A program made the translations under genes and the position numbers. DNA of 64,000 bases from Pezicula radicicola. Taxonomy: Eukaryota > Ascomycota > Leotiomycetes > Helotiales > Dermateaceae. The stretch covers positions 195,295 to 259,294 of the forward strand of contig PDUO01000006.1 of assembly GCA_003008705.1 (NCBI GenBank), in the 5' to 3' direction. Shown piece after piece: positions 12,511 to 24,761 of the stretch (position 1 is its first letter; each line of letters begins with the position of its first letter). The notes beneath the pieces were generated by a model. That model ran no database searches, was not told the origin of the DNA, and saw nothing but the letters and a program-made list of their open reading frames with translations.

Positions 12511-14649
12511 ATATCTCCCCTAGAAATCTACTCCCATACCGTGTTGTACCGTACTTGTGACAATGCTAGTTCCCAGGTGGCTCACTGCATGATCCAGCGT
12601 GACCCGAGGACTGTCCCTTGGGTCAATCCAGCGAGTTTTTCGAAGCTTTGCCCTCTTTGAGCAAGTCAAGCGACAGTCGTTTGACATATCGGATCGTCCC
12701 ACCTCTGATCTCCCCGTTATCGATCATCAAGTCATTGGCATTATGGTGGCGATCCTATTGAAACAGGTAGGCCAGGAGGACCCCGGGAATGGATAAGTTT
12801 CTCGTGACCAAACGGTCCCAATGAGGGGGAGCAAGCTGGAGAGCAAAAGAAGGCGCAGCGGTCTCAAGCTGACACACACCCAAATAAATAATCAAACCGT
12901 CCGGAAAATCGTGGCACTGACAGCTGTCAAAGTTCAAACAATTCCATTGTAGCGACAATCTGAGGAAAGCGAAGCTTCAGCCCGCCCCATCAGCTCCGTC
13001 TGTAACAGACACAGCCATAGTCGGGATTTCTACTCCGTGATTTTGTCAAAGGTTACACTTTTCGGCGATGAATTCATCCCGTGCTGGTACTGTACCTCCG
13101 TACAGGACTTTGACAATCAAATCTCGGGCTTGGGGAAGTCCCAAGGGTACACCATGAACAAATGCAACTATCAAAAAGGGGAAACCCATTTGGAATTCCA
13201 ACATCTCAGAAATGGTTCAACCTCGTGCATGGAGCCGTATTCGGATAGCTCTTCCAGTTCGCGCCAAACCATTTCATCATCGAGTTGGAACAAATCAATT
13301 CGCTAGAAACACCAAGCATGGCTAGTCGCAGAATGAAAGCAAGTATCCGCGGTTACAAAGTCCAACCAAGAACCGCCCTCAAGTGTCGGCGGCTTCATGA
13401 TTGTGATACCGCACATTTCCATTTCGGATTTTTGCTGCGTGCAGTATGTGTGACATTGCCGCATTGCATTTCATGGTTGTCGTGGGTATCTTCTTCGCAA
13501 GGCAGGGCACACGCCGCAGAAATTGTTTTTCTTTTCTTTTAATTTGGATGTCCATGTCAATCTGGCATTCTACGATGCTCAGAATGATCCATCACTTCTC
13601 AATTTTGCCAACGTTGCGGCAGCGTTTCCAATATGTTGGAACCCTTCGTGCTACTGCACTTAATCTATATTTTCGGAACTGGAACACGGCTGGGTTCCGC
13701 TGCTTGGGTTAATTAGTTAGTACTACTCTGCTCTATGTAGTACAGTCCAGTGACTGGATCATGGCCTCGAGGATTTTTCGTTGTCACATTTTCTTAGGCG
13801 GTTGTTCCTGGTCGCTCCTGATTTCTTGGGTGTTCTTTTGCCAGCACACTTAATGAATAAGTTAAACGCACTGTTAGTTTACGATGCATATACGACATGT
13901 TAATGGCATTGCTTATGTTGGGCCGAAATCGTGTTCACCAATAATTGGCAATGCGCATTCGTTTTTTCGAGGTACGCCACGTCGTTCGGTCTTGGACCAA
14001 ATCAATTGGCGTCCAAAACATTTCAGGGATTTCTTTGGCAAGTGTTATGTCAGACCTTATATTATGTAATTACGTACCGGACGCCTTTACTTCTTTCTAG
14101 CGCTCGCTTTCTTATCGAGCGAGACTGTGACTCGGTGGCGGTGCTGTTGTCTCCGGACCTTCGAGAACAACCGTGGAAGTTCCATTTGACTTTTTCCCTT
14201 TTTGGAAACTCCGTCGTGAACTTATTCACCTTCCCGGAGTTTTCTAAGCTATGGTTCAATCACAAAACCTCTATTGTCGGTGGGTTCAATTTCCCGCAAT
14301 GAATTTTTCGATTGTGGCCACGCCAGCGGGTATTATCCATATCTTAGTTCCAGGTACTGTTCAAAACCACCAGATTTTAATAATGCCGTATCTGGGAAGT
14401 TACCACTGCACTTGGGGCTCTTAGATCCGTAACTCTAGTATTGTTCTAAGGCTGACAGGTGGTCCTTGGGAACTTTAGCACCAGCAGTCTGGTAAATTAA
14501 ACTCCCGTTATTCAATCCCAAACAAGACCGTCATCACTGCTGGCGGAAAATTCCGCCCAAGGATAACCTTGAGATTACTAGGAACTAGATCATCGAAAAT
14601 CTCTGGCCAACTTCAATCTATTTGACAAGATCATCTCTGGGTTGACCCT

Positions 14650-17600
14650 GTATCAGCCATGAATCACGTAAACGACTAGTATAACCTCATTTCCGCTGCC
14701 TGCCATAGCCTCTAATTTGTGGATGATCGGTGCACTAGTGGCTTAATAATTTGACATTGAAAACAGCTTAATTAGTATAGAAACCAAGGCCTTTGCGATG
14801 CTCACTTCTTGTATATATAGTGTAGAAATTCCTTCTAAATAAGAGGCAAGACAATACGATTTTCCCCCTTAATTACCTATATTCCTATAATTCACTATTT
14901 TCTACTTATTGGTGCTCGAGGGTTCATACCCTGGCTTCTAAGATCCACCAGAGGATATGTAAAATATTGAGGCTTCGAATTAGGAATGCTGACAAGGCTT
15001 CTGTCAAAATATCACTTGATCAACACAGGACCAGAATATCGCGTTCATGTAGTCAGGCTGTAGGGAACCTGATTCTCCCAAAGTACCAATTTCATGTAAT
15101 CAAATGTTTTTACTATTTTTAATCTGTAATAGCCTACAAAAATTGCAGGAAGGGCAATATTTAGAGGTACAGCATTTCCACCAAGCACCATTACATCTAT
15201 ACGAAATATTTTCAACACTTTTCTTTACCTAAAGGCTGACGCTTTCCAAAGTTCTATAACAAAGGAGCAGATTTTCCTTGGTCCGATTAAATCTGTTAAA
15301 CACTAGTACATTAATGCTTAGATATCCTAAATAGCATGAGATTCTTTCCAAATCAAAATAAGTACAGACAAAAATAACCTACGTAATGATACGGTATTCT
15401 AACTTGCGATTAAAGCCATACCTATTTTTATTTAAAGTGGCATGCGTTGAACCTACTTAATTTGAATCAGAAATTAAAGGAACCAAGCACAAGCTACCAT
15501 GTCACCTTGAGCGTATCAAAGACCTTGATGATGATGATGATTGTTATTTACGTCCGGCGGACTATAGGACAAGCCTACAGCCCTAAGACCTCCCAAAGGG
15601 TATAGGGACGTGCTAAGCTAAGGATTTTTATATACAAAGTCTTATATATAAAGACTACTAAAACCACAAGGGGAAAAAGACAAATCCCTATATATAAGCC
15701 CGGGTCTCTAATCCCGCGGTGTTGCAATTCCCTTGTAAACTATAGAAAGTATTTCGAGTAAAAGCGTGGTATAAGAGTCTTATAGCTATAACCTCCTACA
15801 GCCGGTTAGGGTGGACTACTAGAGTAATAAAAGCGATATCCCAGGTAGCCCGAAGCTCCCTTTAATAGATGCCAGACATATACAAAGGTATAATACCAAT
15901 GCCTTAAAGATCCTCCCCTATGTACCTCCCCCCCCCCCTTCCTCCCTCCTACCCTAAGGGCCTACCATATCCTAACAACCCCCTTCGCCTTCCTCTACTA
16001 TCCTTAAGTATCTACTAACCATTGTAGATATAATAGAGGCCCAGCTCTGATAAAGGTAGGTACATCGTGTGGTTCTCGAGTCGTAGTTGTAGGGAGGGAA
16101 AGGCCACGGTAGTAGGATCGTCGACATCAGCATCGATAAGGGAATATTTCTTTGCATCGTCGGAAGTGAATTTCAAGACTCAATCTTAGCTCTACCGATA
16201 CTCTAGAAGAGTACGACAGGTTCGTAGAGGTGTACCACGTACAGGTGTTGAGTCGTCGCCCTCCTATCAAAGACCTTAGACTATCCTATTAATTATTTAC
16301 TGGAAGTTCTAGGTACTCGAAGCAATAACTATATAATGCTATGTTTCTAGCACTGCTAAATGTAAACGAAGGAAGTATCATATAACAAAACTTATAGTTT
16401 AGGTATATTACGCAAGTTATTCTTTCTTTCTTCCCTTAGATCTATCTATAGGTAGGCGACAGTGTTCTAAAGGGTGTTTTATTACTTGTACACATCTTGC
16501 TTGAGAGCTTTTAGTAGGAATGTTTAACTATGTTCTACTAGACTAGACCAGCTTGTTTAATAAATTGATATTATAAATTGATTTTCTGGAGTCTTGTGCT
16601 TTATGCTAAAATTTGGAAATGTTAACTGCTGATGCAAATGGCTATATTATAAGGTTTATATACACGCTCCTACCTACTTCTAAGTAGCAAATAAGAAAAT
16701 CGCATCTTAATTTCCTCTTAAAATGTTTACTTAAGTACAAAAAAGTCCTCCTTGCTGCTCAATTAAGCCGGCTATATTCTTATATTTAGTCTAGTAGATT
16801 ATAAAAAGGATTTGATTAAAATCATTAAAGTAACCAGCATGTACAATTAGTTCCAATGGAATACAAGAATAGAAAAACAAGAAGAAAAAGCTATAAAGTG
16901 GCCATTCTCACCTTTTCCTCCCCCCATCTGTAAGTAATTCAAAGATCTTACAGTTTGTTACAATCACCAAATCAACCTCAATTACTAGGTAAACACACCT
17001 CAGAAACTACCGAAAACCACACTCAGCAAAGCTCAACAATATATAAACCCAAATAAACACTTCTCAAACACATGAATCTACAGTATGGTCTAAAGGTTTA
17101 GCGCTCCCCAAAGTTGACCATGCATATCTTAAGTAGCTGAAAACCCTCCTCGGGTTTGGGTCCCCTGCCTTGTAGTCGCATCTCCATTCTAGTGGAGGGG
17201 GTAGGTGCCGATGAGCTCTTAGGAGTTCTATCGGGTTCGATTGTTTTGCTGGTTTGATTCTTTTTTGGGGACATTTTTATTTCCTTTTTTTGTTGCATGT
17301 GTTTGGAGGAAAACCTGGAGGGTTCGGTAAAAAGTTAAGCGAGCTACCCCCCCCCCTTTTTCTTTTGTGTAACTTTTTAGTTGTTTGTGATTTGTGTGCT
17401 ATTTGTTTAATTTAAATTACTGTTTTATTCAACTCATTAATTAACCACGCTTTTCTCCCATTTTCTAAATCAAATCTCCTGTAGACTAACACAGTTAAGC
17501 TCCTTTTCTTATACTTAGGTAAGTAGTGGCAAGTGTTCGTATAGGGGAATTGATTACCTGTAAGCAGTTTTAAGTTAATGGCTATAATTGTAATAAGTCT

Positions 17601-17927
17601 AAATGTTTGTATGATGATTTATCTTTAAATGATACAAGAGCAAAGCAAATCTAATGTGATGACTATCTATCTCGTAAGCCTGCACATACCTGACCTGATG
17701 GAAAGCTACAGCAATGTTTTGAATTTGAATTTGATGATCAGAATCTATCTTGCTTGTCAGGTTATCACCAGAAATGAATAACTCATCAACAACAAGACTG
17801 ATATCTTTGTCATCTATGCAACTCTTTAGCTACCACAAACCCTTTCAAACACCATGTGAACAATCCAACAATCCAAACATCTTGTCCAGAGCTCATTTCA
17901 GCATAGAACACAGCACGATAAACACTC
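14650..17927. other. AT-rich decayed block
   Basis: Strongly AT-rich with dense TA dinucleotides and stops in every frame, typical of RIP-degraded repeats. No transposase or reverse-transcriptase motif survives. A coding-like island of about 130 bp remains on the minus strand at 16030-16162. A minus-strand frame at 17098-17298 (66 codons, Lys/Pro/Ser-rich) is too short and featureless to call. Confidence 0.6.
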
Positions 17928-19059
17928 TTAAAGTTTCATCGCTTTGATTTCTAGGATCAATTGACGCTTTTCCTCACTACATTCCGGATGTTGTAGGATA
18001 TAATCCAAACCACAATCATCGCAGAGAACATCTTCATCTTCATCTCCAATCCAACGGCAATCCAATTGGCTAGAGCCACATTTGTCGCAACGTGACGGAG
18101 ACTGATCTCTGACTTCATTAGAATCATCAAGATGTGATCTGAAGTTTTTGTTGTACTCGTCTGGATTCTCATAGTAAGATTGCTTGTACTTTTCGACCGA
18201 TTCACCATCAACAATCGTCCATTCAAACGTCTTTCCCGGTGCTAGCTCGATCCTTCGAAATCCCTTGTGGTTTAGAAGGTGGTGAATGAGATCTTTCTCG
18301 AAGCGTGCTTTTGTTGCCATATAATTAACAACATGATCAAGATTATATTTGTGTTCAATAGCCCTGAGGATTTTGAAAGGAGGAAGTTGGCGTTTAGGGG
18401 CATTCTCCAAAGCTTCGTAGATGAGTCCAACATAATCGATCCCTCTCTCGCGTTTCTCGGTTCTAGTCAAAGGAGGAAGATGTGTCGATGGATTCTGATT
18501 AATGACAATACTGGCTGACTTTGTTGGATTGTTCTGGAACGGGTCAACACCTTGTGCTTGAATCGTGCTGTTGTCAAAACCCGTTGTAGCGCGAGCCATC
18601 ACATTGTGTGCAACTGCAGGTTTACTATAAACCTCCGCCTGTTTTCGAAATCAGTATAGCTCTGCCAAGTCGCAATGAGATACATCTACATACATTCATG
18701 AGATTATTTGGACGGTTTCGCAATGATCTTTCTTTCAAGTCTTGTTCGCGTCGGATCAGAGTACATTGAAAGCAGCGGATATTCCTGAATTCTCCGCCTA
18801 AGACTTTTGTCAACTTCATACAATCAAGGCACTTCTCTTGACCAGGCTCCGAGGGCGAGTGCACTGCTCTCATCGATACGTCATCCTCGTCGTCCTCATT
18901 GCTTTCAAGATCCGACATGGCCGCCCCGTTCCCAGTGTAAGAGAGGCTATCATCGAATTGTGGTGTCGTTGATACATCTGACAAATTGTCCCACGAGGAC
19001 GAACTGCTGCCCGAAGATCGGCGACTGCGCGAAACCGGTTTCTCTGCTCTGTTCGACAT
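17928..19059 (-). CDS. putative regulator: forkhead-like fold plus GATA-like zinc knuckle
   Basis: Two exons, 19059-18694 and 18638-17928, join phase 0 across a 55-bp intron (GTATGT..ACAG) into 358 residues. The N-terminus is Ser-rich then acidic. A first zinc-type set is C77-x2-C80..C96-x2-C99. Residues 189-266 (from YVGLIYEAL to FEWTIV) have the helix and strand pattern of a winged helix resembling forkhead or linker-histone folds, including a forkhead-like DLIHHLLNHKGFRRI segment. C306-x2-C309-x18-C328-x2-C331 with LCDDCGLDY closely echoes the GATA finger signature LCNACGLYY, but the basic tail that normally follows a GATA finger is missing and the loop is acidic. DNA binding is therefore uncertain, and zinc-mediated protein contact is an alternative. 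The exon structure is well supported; the domain assignment is inference. Confidence 0.75.
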
Positions 19060-20590
19060 GTCGTTAAGAGAATATTTGCAAGTCGAGAAACTGAGGGGGG
19101 GAGGGGGGAAGAGAGGACAGATAAAGAAGATACGTTTCGAGGTTTGTGCGATTTAAAAAAGGCTAAGGAGATCAGACGAGCGTCCGTCGTGACGCTTGTT
19201 TGATACTTTTGTAACATAAAGTAGTAATAACGACGCAGCGCTAATGGGAACGGAACTTGTGCGTGGAGATAATTTACAGGCATGTCATTGGGTTGAGAGT
19301 GCGAAATAATGTTAAGTCCATCATAACCTAGGTCTTATATGACCCTACTGAGGCCAATTTGCACCCAGAAACACGGTTGCTGGTATTGAAACTTGAATTG
19401 GATGATTATGTGCTGGAACTGCTAGTGCTGCTCACCAAACTGCTAACTTAAACCTTGCTTGTCGAGATGGAAAGCTAGAGTCTGAAAATAGGAAACACTT
19501 GTACTGTATAAAAGCTTTAAGACCAATATAAGTCAAACTTATTGCCTCCCCCTATAATGACAACATCTCTAGCTTTCTATCCTACCGGATGTGCGAAACT
19601 AGAGGACACTGAAGACCTCGTAGTTGCGATACTAGAATTTTATTGTGCGTCCTGATAATTGTACGAAGTGTATCATCCTTTTCTGAACTTTAGGTCTAAG
19701 AGATTGTGATAACATAGGCTCAGATAAGGCCTAACATGACGATATGATAGGTCTTTATAAGGTTTAGGACCACAATTCGTTCTGATATTGACGATCCGAT
19801 GGGCATGATATCACGCTAAAGAGACTTGTCGATAGCTAGTAGATACCAGCCATCAAGTGTTTCCTAGCATTGTGCTTACGCGAAGCTCGATATAGTCCAT
19901 GATTGGTCTCGTCACTAAACGCACCCTTATAACTTCATGAAAGAACTGCAGAAGTCCCCGGGTAATTTTTCCAATGATCACACTACCATGGCATTTGTCG
20001 CGTCAAAAATACCGAAAGCACTTTTCTACAATACAAGGGTTGAGTTCTGTCAGCTCTGGAGATGATCAAGACGAGTGGACAGTCTTCGTAGATGCTCCGT
20101 CTACACTCCTCACCAACATGGCCAAGAAATATGCTTCTGCGCATGAATCCTATGCTTCTGACAAGTGTCTCGTTCCGTTCAACAGTTTTAGCAATAATGG
20201 TTCTATTGCCTCAAGTACTAGAACTGAGCTAGGTAAACTGGACTCAGAAGAGAATAAATGCGTCTGAAAGAGACAGAAGTGAAGTGAAGAACTGTCCACA
20301 ATAATGTGGACATATTCCCAAAAATAGATTTGACCATTGCCGGACGCACCAAAGAGGCGTGTATTTGCCATCGTCATAGATGTGGCACAAGAGCCCTTGA
20401 ATAACCCCCGTAGCCGTCTACTTACACCAGTGCCCTCAGCCTTATTTTACCCTCTACTCTAGGGTGTAAATGTGACGGCTACCCGGTTTTGCATGAGAAG
20501 AAGAGCTTTCCCGACGCGCAACACTCCCACTCCAGCACGTCCAACAGCCTTATACACGGCCCGACTATTAGCATCGGTATTGGCGGAGAC
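19060..20590. other. intergenic, no supported gene
   Basis: It holds the likely promoter of the minus-strand regulator (a G-rich/polypurine stretch near 19090-19125) and AT-leaning spacer. A 97-codon plus-strand frame at 19974-20267 could be the worn N-terminal part of the broken regulator that follows, but it carries no Zn2Cys6 cluster and I cannot join it in frame. Confidence 0.45.
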
Positions 20591-20595
20591 AAGCA

Positions 20596-22005
20596 TGGCG
20601 CGAATTCTTCCATATATATCAGAGCCAGATTGTGCAAGATCTGTCGAGTTTCTATGAAACAGACTTCTGGACTCGTTAGGTGCTTCAGACAGCTCATTCC
20701 GAGCCTGCTCTTCAACATGCTATTATCGCGTTGAGTGCTTTGCACAAATGGTCATCCATCCAGTACAGCACTCGGAAGGATGATATCCAGGGTATGTATT
20801 TTGTGCCTATATATTTTCTCTATATTTCCCTATCTCTTTCACATACGTCCATACCGACCTCTTCCCCGACACCAAATTATTCAGATTCTAAATTCTCTTA
20901 GTTGAGCTGCTTGGCCGATTTGCACTCCAGCAGTACAATAAAGCAATCCACTTCCTGACGGACACCCAAACTCGGCTACCCCTTGATGTCGCTCTAGCTT
21001 GCTGCCTCATATTCGTCTACTTCGACACACTCTGCCACAATCACCCTGTTGCCTATACCCATGTGGCGAGCGGTCTCCGTATCTTTGCAAATGTATTTTC
21101 TAAAAAGGAACCTAACTTGCTTTTGTCTTCAACCTGTATTCTGTTCAAGGTTTTCAAATTTCTTTTGACAAGACTTGATACTCAATTCGTGGAAGTATCT
21201 CTAGAAAGTGACGTACCTGATTTGCCAATGTTGATTTCGGAAACACTGATTCCGGACGTTTTTACAACGCTAGAGGAAGCAACACTTTCGTACGACCATG
21301 TCTGGAATGCTGCAATCCACTCGGTTAAAGTCGCAGCAAACAATCCATCATGTGAGGGTGCAAGAGGTAAGGAAAGGGAATACCATGCAAGGAACCTTGA
21401 CCGCTGGTGGTACACATATGAAATATTTCTTCAAAAATCCTAGAAAGATCTGAATCCAACAAGCATGTGCGCAGCTTTAGTCCTTCATGCACGGTACCTG
21501 CTAGCATCTATCGTCATACGATATGATGCTAGAGCTGATAGCGAACTTTTCTGAGATGATTTCCAACAAAAACTCGAAACTATTGTCTTACTGGCAGAGA
21601 CAGTCATGTCCATGCTTCTAAAAAATAATAAAACAGCTAACTCATCAGGCGTGGCCTATTCGCTCTATTCGGGTGTAATGAATGTCTATACTGAGTTGGC
21701 GTAAAGTGTCGAGACACCCATTTACACGCCGAAAAGCCATTGGTCTATTGAAGTCTTCGACAAGGCATAAAGGGCTCTGGGATGCACGATTATTAGCCAA
21801 GGTGGTTGAAAGAGCGATGGAAATTGAGGAATCAGGCTTCACAGTGATTGATTGCAGTAGTGTCCCCAAGTATGCTCGGCTGCAAAAAGTTGGGGGTAGT
21901 TTGATCCCTATAGAGAAGTGCATTTTTGCGCGGTTCAGCTACGACAGTGAGGTTAGGTTCGATGCTGGGTTGAAACTGAATTGTATTGAGGAATGGATAT
22001 TATAA
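20596..22005 (+). pseudogene. broken fungal Zn2Cys6-type transcription regulator
   Basis: Relic of the C-terminal activation region found in many fungal Zn2Cys6 regulators. Recognisable blocks run in order: a WREFF..DLSSFYETDFWTR stretch, then VLQTAHSEPALQHA and ALSALHKW, an intron at 20792-20900, QQYNKAI and DVALACCLIFVYFDTL, and finally HPFTRRKAIGLL..GLWDARLLAKV..IEE. The reading frame is destroyed. An in-frame TAG at 20677 stands where the family has Leu, further stops lie at 21441, 21552 and about 21701, and a frame change precedes the last block. No zinc cluster is found upstream. Block order and spacing match a once-complete gene, so this is decay rather than a chance frame. Confidence 0.8.
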
Positions 22006-22233
22006 TAACAAGCAGGTGATATGTGGGACAAGGTGCATAGAACTCAAGGCCGGATATAAAGAGTAGAGATAATCGCTAATAATGAGCTCAACAATAAGCA
22101 AACAAACAGAGAAGTGTGGTCGCAATTTGCACAGTTTCTATGCTTAAAGGATTTCGCACCTGGTCAGATCCAAGAGTGGGGGAACAACACTATCCTCTGC
22201 AGATGAAAACTTGATGTCAAGACTCTCTCTTAG

Positions 22234-22715
22234 TCCGGAGCCCGATAACTACCTTATTTCATAACTCGATTTTCGATTTTCGTGAAAACACTATAATACT
22301 TACTTTTTACTATATATTTTACTTTATAGTAATATAATATTAAAATTAATGCTTCTAGAAGTTATTATTTTATGAATTATAGTATTTCTTAATCCTTTAC
22401 TCCTAATATAACTAGTTTTAGTATATTATTTTTTAAAAAATTAAAAATCAAGTTATAAAATAAGGTAGTTATCGGGTACCTAGAGGCCCTAGTAGTACCT
22501 TATTTTATAACTTGATTTTCGCGAAAATACTACAATACTTACTTTTTATTATATATTTTACTTTATAGTAATATAATATTAAAATTAATACTTCTAGAAG
22601 TTATTATTTTACAAATTGTAGTATTTCTTAATCTTTTACTCCTAATATAACTAACTATAGTGTTATGTTTTTACGAAAATCGAGTTATGAAATAAGGTAG
22701 TTATCGGGCTCCGTA
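22234..22715. mobile_element. two-unit inverted-repeat element (MITE-like)
   Basis: A non-coding AT-rich element bounded by a perfect 40-bp inverted repeat at 22236-22275 and 22674-22713 (CGGAGCCCGATAACTACC outward end). Adding two outer bases per side (TC and TA) puts the element between direct CTTAG copies at 22229-22233 and 22716-22720, a plausible target duplication. Inside are two similar units in the same orientation, 22236-22476 and 22496-22713. Each is bounded by its own version of the inverted arms (AAGGTAGTTATCGGG and its complement), with a 19-bp spacer. The units share long blocks such as AATATAATATTAAAATTAAT. No transposase is encoded, so it would need enzymes supplied elsewhere. 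It sits between two pseudogenes. Confidence 0.85.
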
Positions 22716-22902
22716 CTTAGCGAGTCGATCGTCGGCTTTCGCTTAGGTTAGGGGCAATTCTCGGGATCCGAACGTGTGTATAACACCGCTTCGTCTGCAA
22801 AGTAAAAATTAGAATTAGCTTTACTACCTTCCTTGAACCTGGTGTTCCTATATGTACAGTGCAGATTTATTCGATTCAGTTATCTCACCACATTCCTTTG
22901 AT

Positions 22903-24459
22903 TTATAGACACGAAGCAGCTAAGACTCCGGAGCTAGACCTGGTCTTACAAACCTTCTGTGCAGCACACGAAGTCGTGTTGCACACCTTGGTCCTTACAC
23001 TAGATTTTATTTCCAGTAAATCGTACTTTTCGAGCAGTGTAGTATTTCCTAACATATTCTTGATTGTTTCGTGCCAGAATGTTGCATTGAGTGGTGCTTC
23101 AATGGGCCAATTTTGACTTCCAGATGTCTCACCATTGTCGTATTCCAATTCCCAAACAGGCGTCGTCCAAGTGAGCGAGTCACTGATATTAGCAATATAT
23201 GTCTGCGCATTAATAACGCTAAAAGTTTCACTATCGATTTGGAGCAACCGCCAGCCGGCGTTGAGGTCTGATAGGGGCGTGATCGAAGGTCCAATCCAGC
23301 CTGCAGCGACAGGTCTTTCGTAGTCGACAAGAGAAGTATTACGGAGGGTTGAATTATCGCTGTTGGTGATAGCTGAGTTTGCTGCAAAGTCGTAGTATAT
23401 CAACATTTGGTCATCGTGTGTGTGGCCAAAGAAGATAGCGGCAATTGTAGATGGTGAGAAGCGAGCGACAATACTGTAAAATGACTAGTGGGATTTGGCA
23501 ACGCTGAAATGCCATCATCATATCCGGAAGGTACGTGACCAATAATCCACACACGTTGATCTATATCTTCAGAAGCCTGAAGTTCACTAGGAAGAAATGC
23601 TAGCATGTCGCTTTGGTCAGGGTTGGTGGTGTTCCAATAATTGAAGAGATTATGCTGGTAGGTCGAAGTATATCAGAAACTAGTGTTGATGGAAATGATT
23701 TCAATCCATGTGGTGTCGCGGTAGCATAGGCACCGTAGTGAGTACGTGCCTGTTGAGCTGCTGTCTTGCTGATCCAGCCATCAGATTCCCACATATCTGC
23801 AATCAGGTCATATTTCCACGAGAAATCATTTGGATTAGCTGATAAGTTCTGTGTTGCAAGACATTGTGGGACACTATCATGATTGCCGAGCGTCGCATAT
23901 ACCGGCTTGTCTTTCATCTGCGCCTTGAAAGTTTGGAAGGCAGTCTGTTCTTCATACTTAACATAGGCCCTGCTGATCTTGTTGCCATTGTCATGACTGA
24001 CGATATCTCCGGTAAAAATTGCGAATTCGATTTCGGACTTTTTTACGAACTGATCCATGTTGTAAAATACTGAGAGTGCCAAATCTGGAGGTGTATCGTA
24101 ATCGAATGAACCAAAGCGTGAAGCCGGCACACTCGCGTTAGTGGAAGTCGTCACTAGATTTGTGTTTGTGGATGCTAGCCTACAGCATTGATACTGCGAA
24201 CAATTCGATTCACTGCAAATATCATATCGAATATCGAGATGCCAGTCAGAAAGGTGAAGCACGTTGAGATGTTTCCCTAGTCATTTTTGTTACTTAGCTG
24301 CTTTCATTATGCATAAAGGAAAGCTGGTGTACCTGATGGTGGGGGTGATGTTCTGTTGGCTGGCTTCGGTTTGAAGTGTTGCGTAGGGACAGTGCATACA
24401 TCCCATTTGTAGCAACAATAAGCTTCTGGAAAGTAAAGCCCCGCTGCGATCTTGATCCT
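22903..24459 (-). pseudogene. broken acid sphingomyelinase-like phosphodiesterase
   Basis: Secreted metallophosphoesterase family that cleaves sphingomyelin-type phosphodiesters. The calcineurin-like metal motifs survive in order: DWHLD, FTGDIVSHD, LGNHDS and GHTHDDQ, plus the family block RVWIIGHVPSG. A 56-bp intron (24277-24332) joins a Cys-containing segment (KIAAGLYFPEAYCCYKW..) to NVLHLSDWH, as in family members downstream of their saposin domain. The saposin domain and signal peptide are not visible upstream. Three lesions break the catalytic part: a frame change near 23700, TGA where the family has Trp at 23673-23675, and a second frame change near 23486. The C-terminal Cys-rich end up to 22903 is otherwise well kept, so inactivation may be fairly recent. 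Confidence 0.85.
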
Positions 24460-24761
24460 GCTGGCTCACGTGTTCGGTGTAAGAATTTGAGGTAATATTT
24501 TGCTTGCACTGCGTTATTCATAATTCGCAAGATTTTACTTTATTTTGCTAAACTTTTGCTTGTATCCGTAGGATTATGTGTTCTTTGCATCTAGCACCCA
24601 CAAACCAAAATCATGCTAGCACAAACTCAAGTTCCATCAAGATATTACATAAGAAGTAAATCCGCTAGAGTTATATCAAATTCTACCTTGGTAGCTACTG
24701 GAGAGTCTGACCTTTCTTCAGTATAGATGAACAAAGTGCAACTCTGAGAGAGTTAGTAAGT

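Larger units (their letters stand above)
8320..14649. other. 6.3-kb stretch without supported genes
   Basis: The composition is fairly balanced, yet no frame above about 120 codons appears and none shows family motifs. Only simple repeats stand out: a pyrimidine/CT tract at 10389-10424, a GTGCAG-rich tract at 11703-11740 and a triplicated 10-mer at 12482-12510. It may be an extended regulatory region, may hold non-coding RNAs, or may be decayed genes too old to read. Confidence 0.5.

Noticed and set aside
13931..14302. 123-codon plus-strand frame
   Set aside because: No recognisable domain, strong overlap with an opposite frame and no splice structure.
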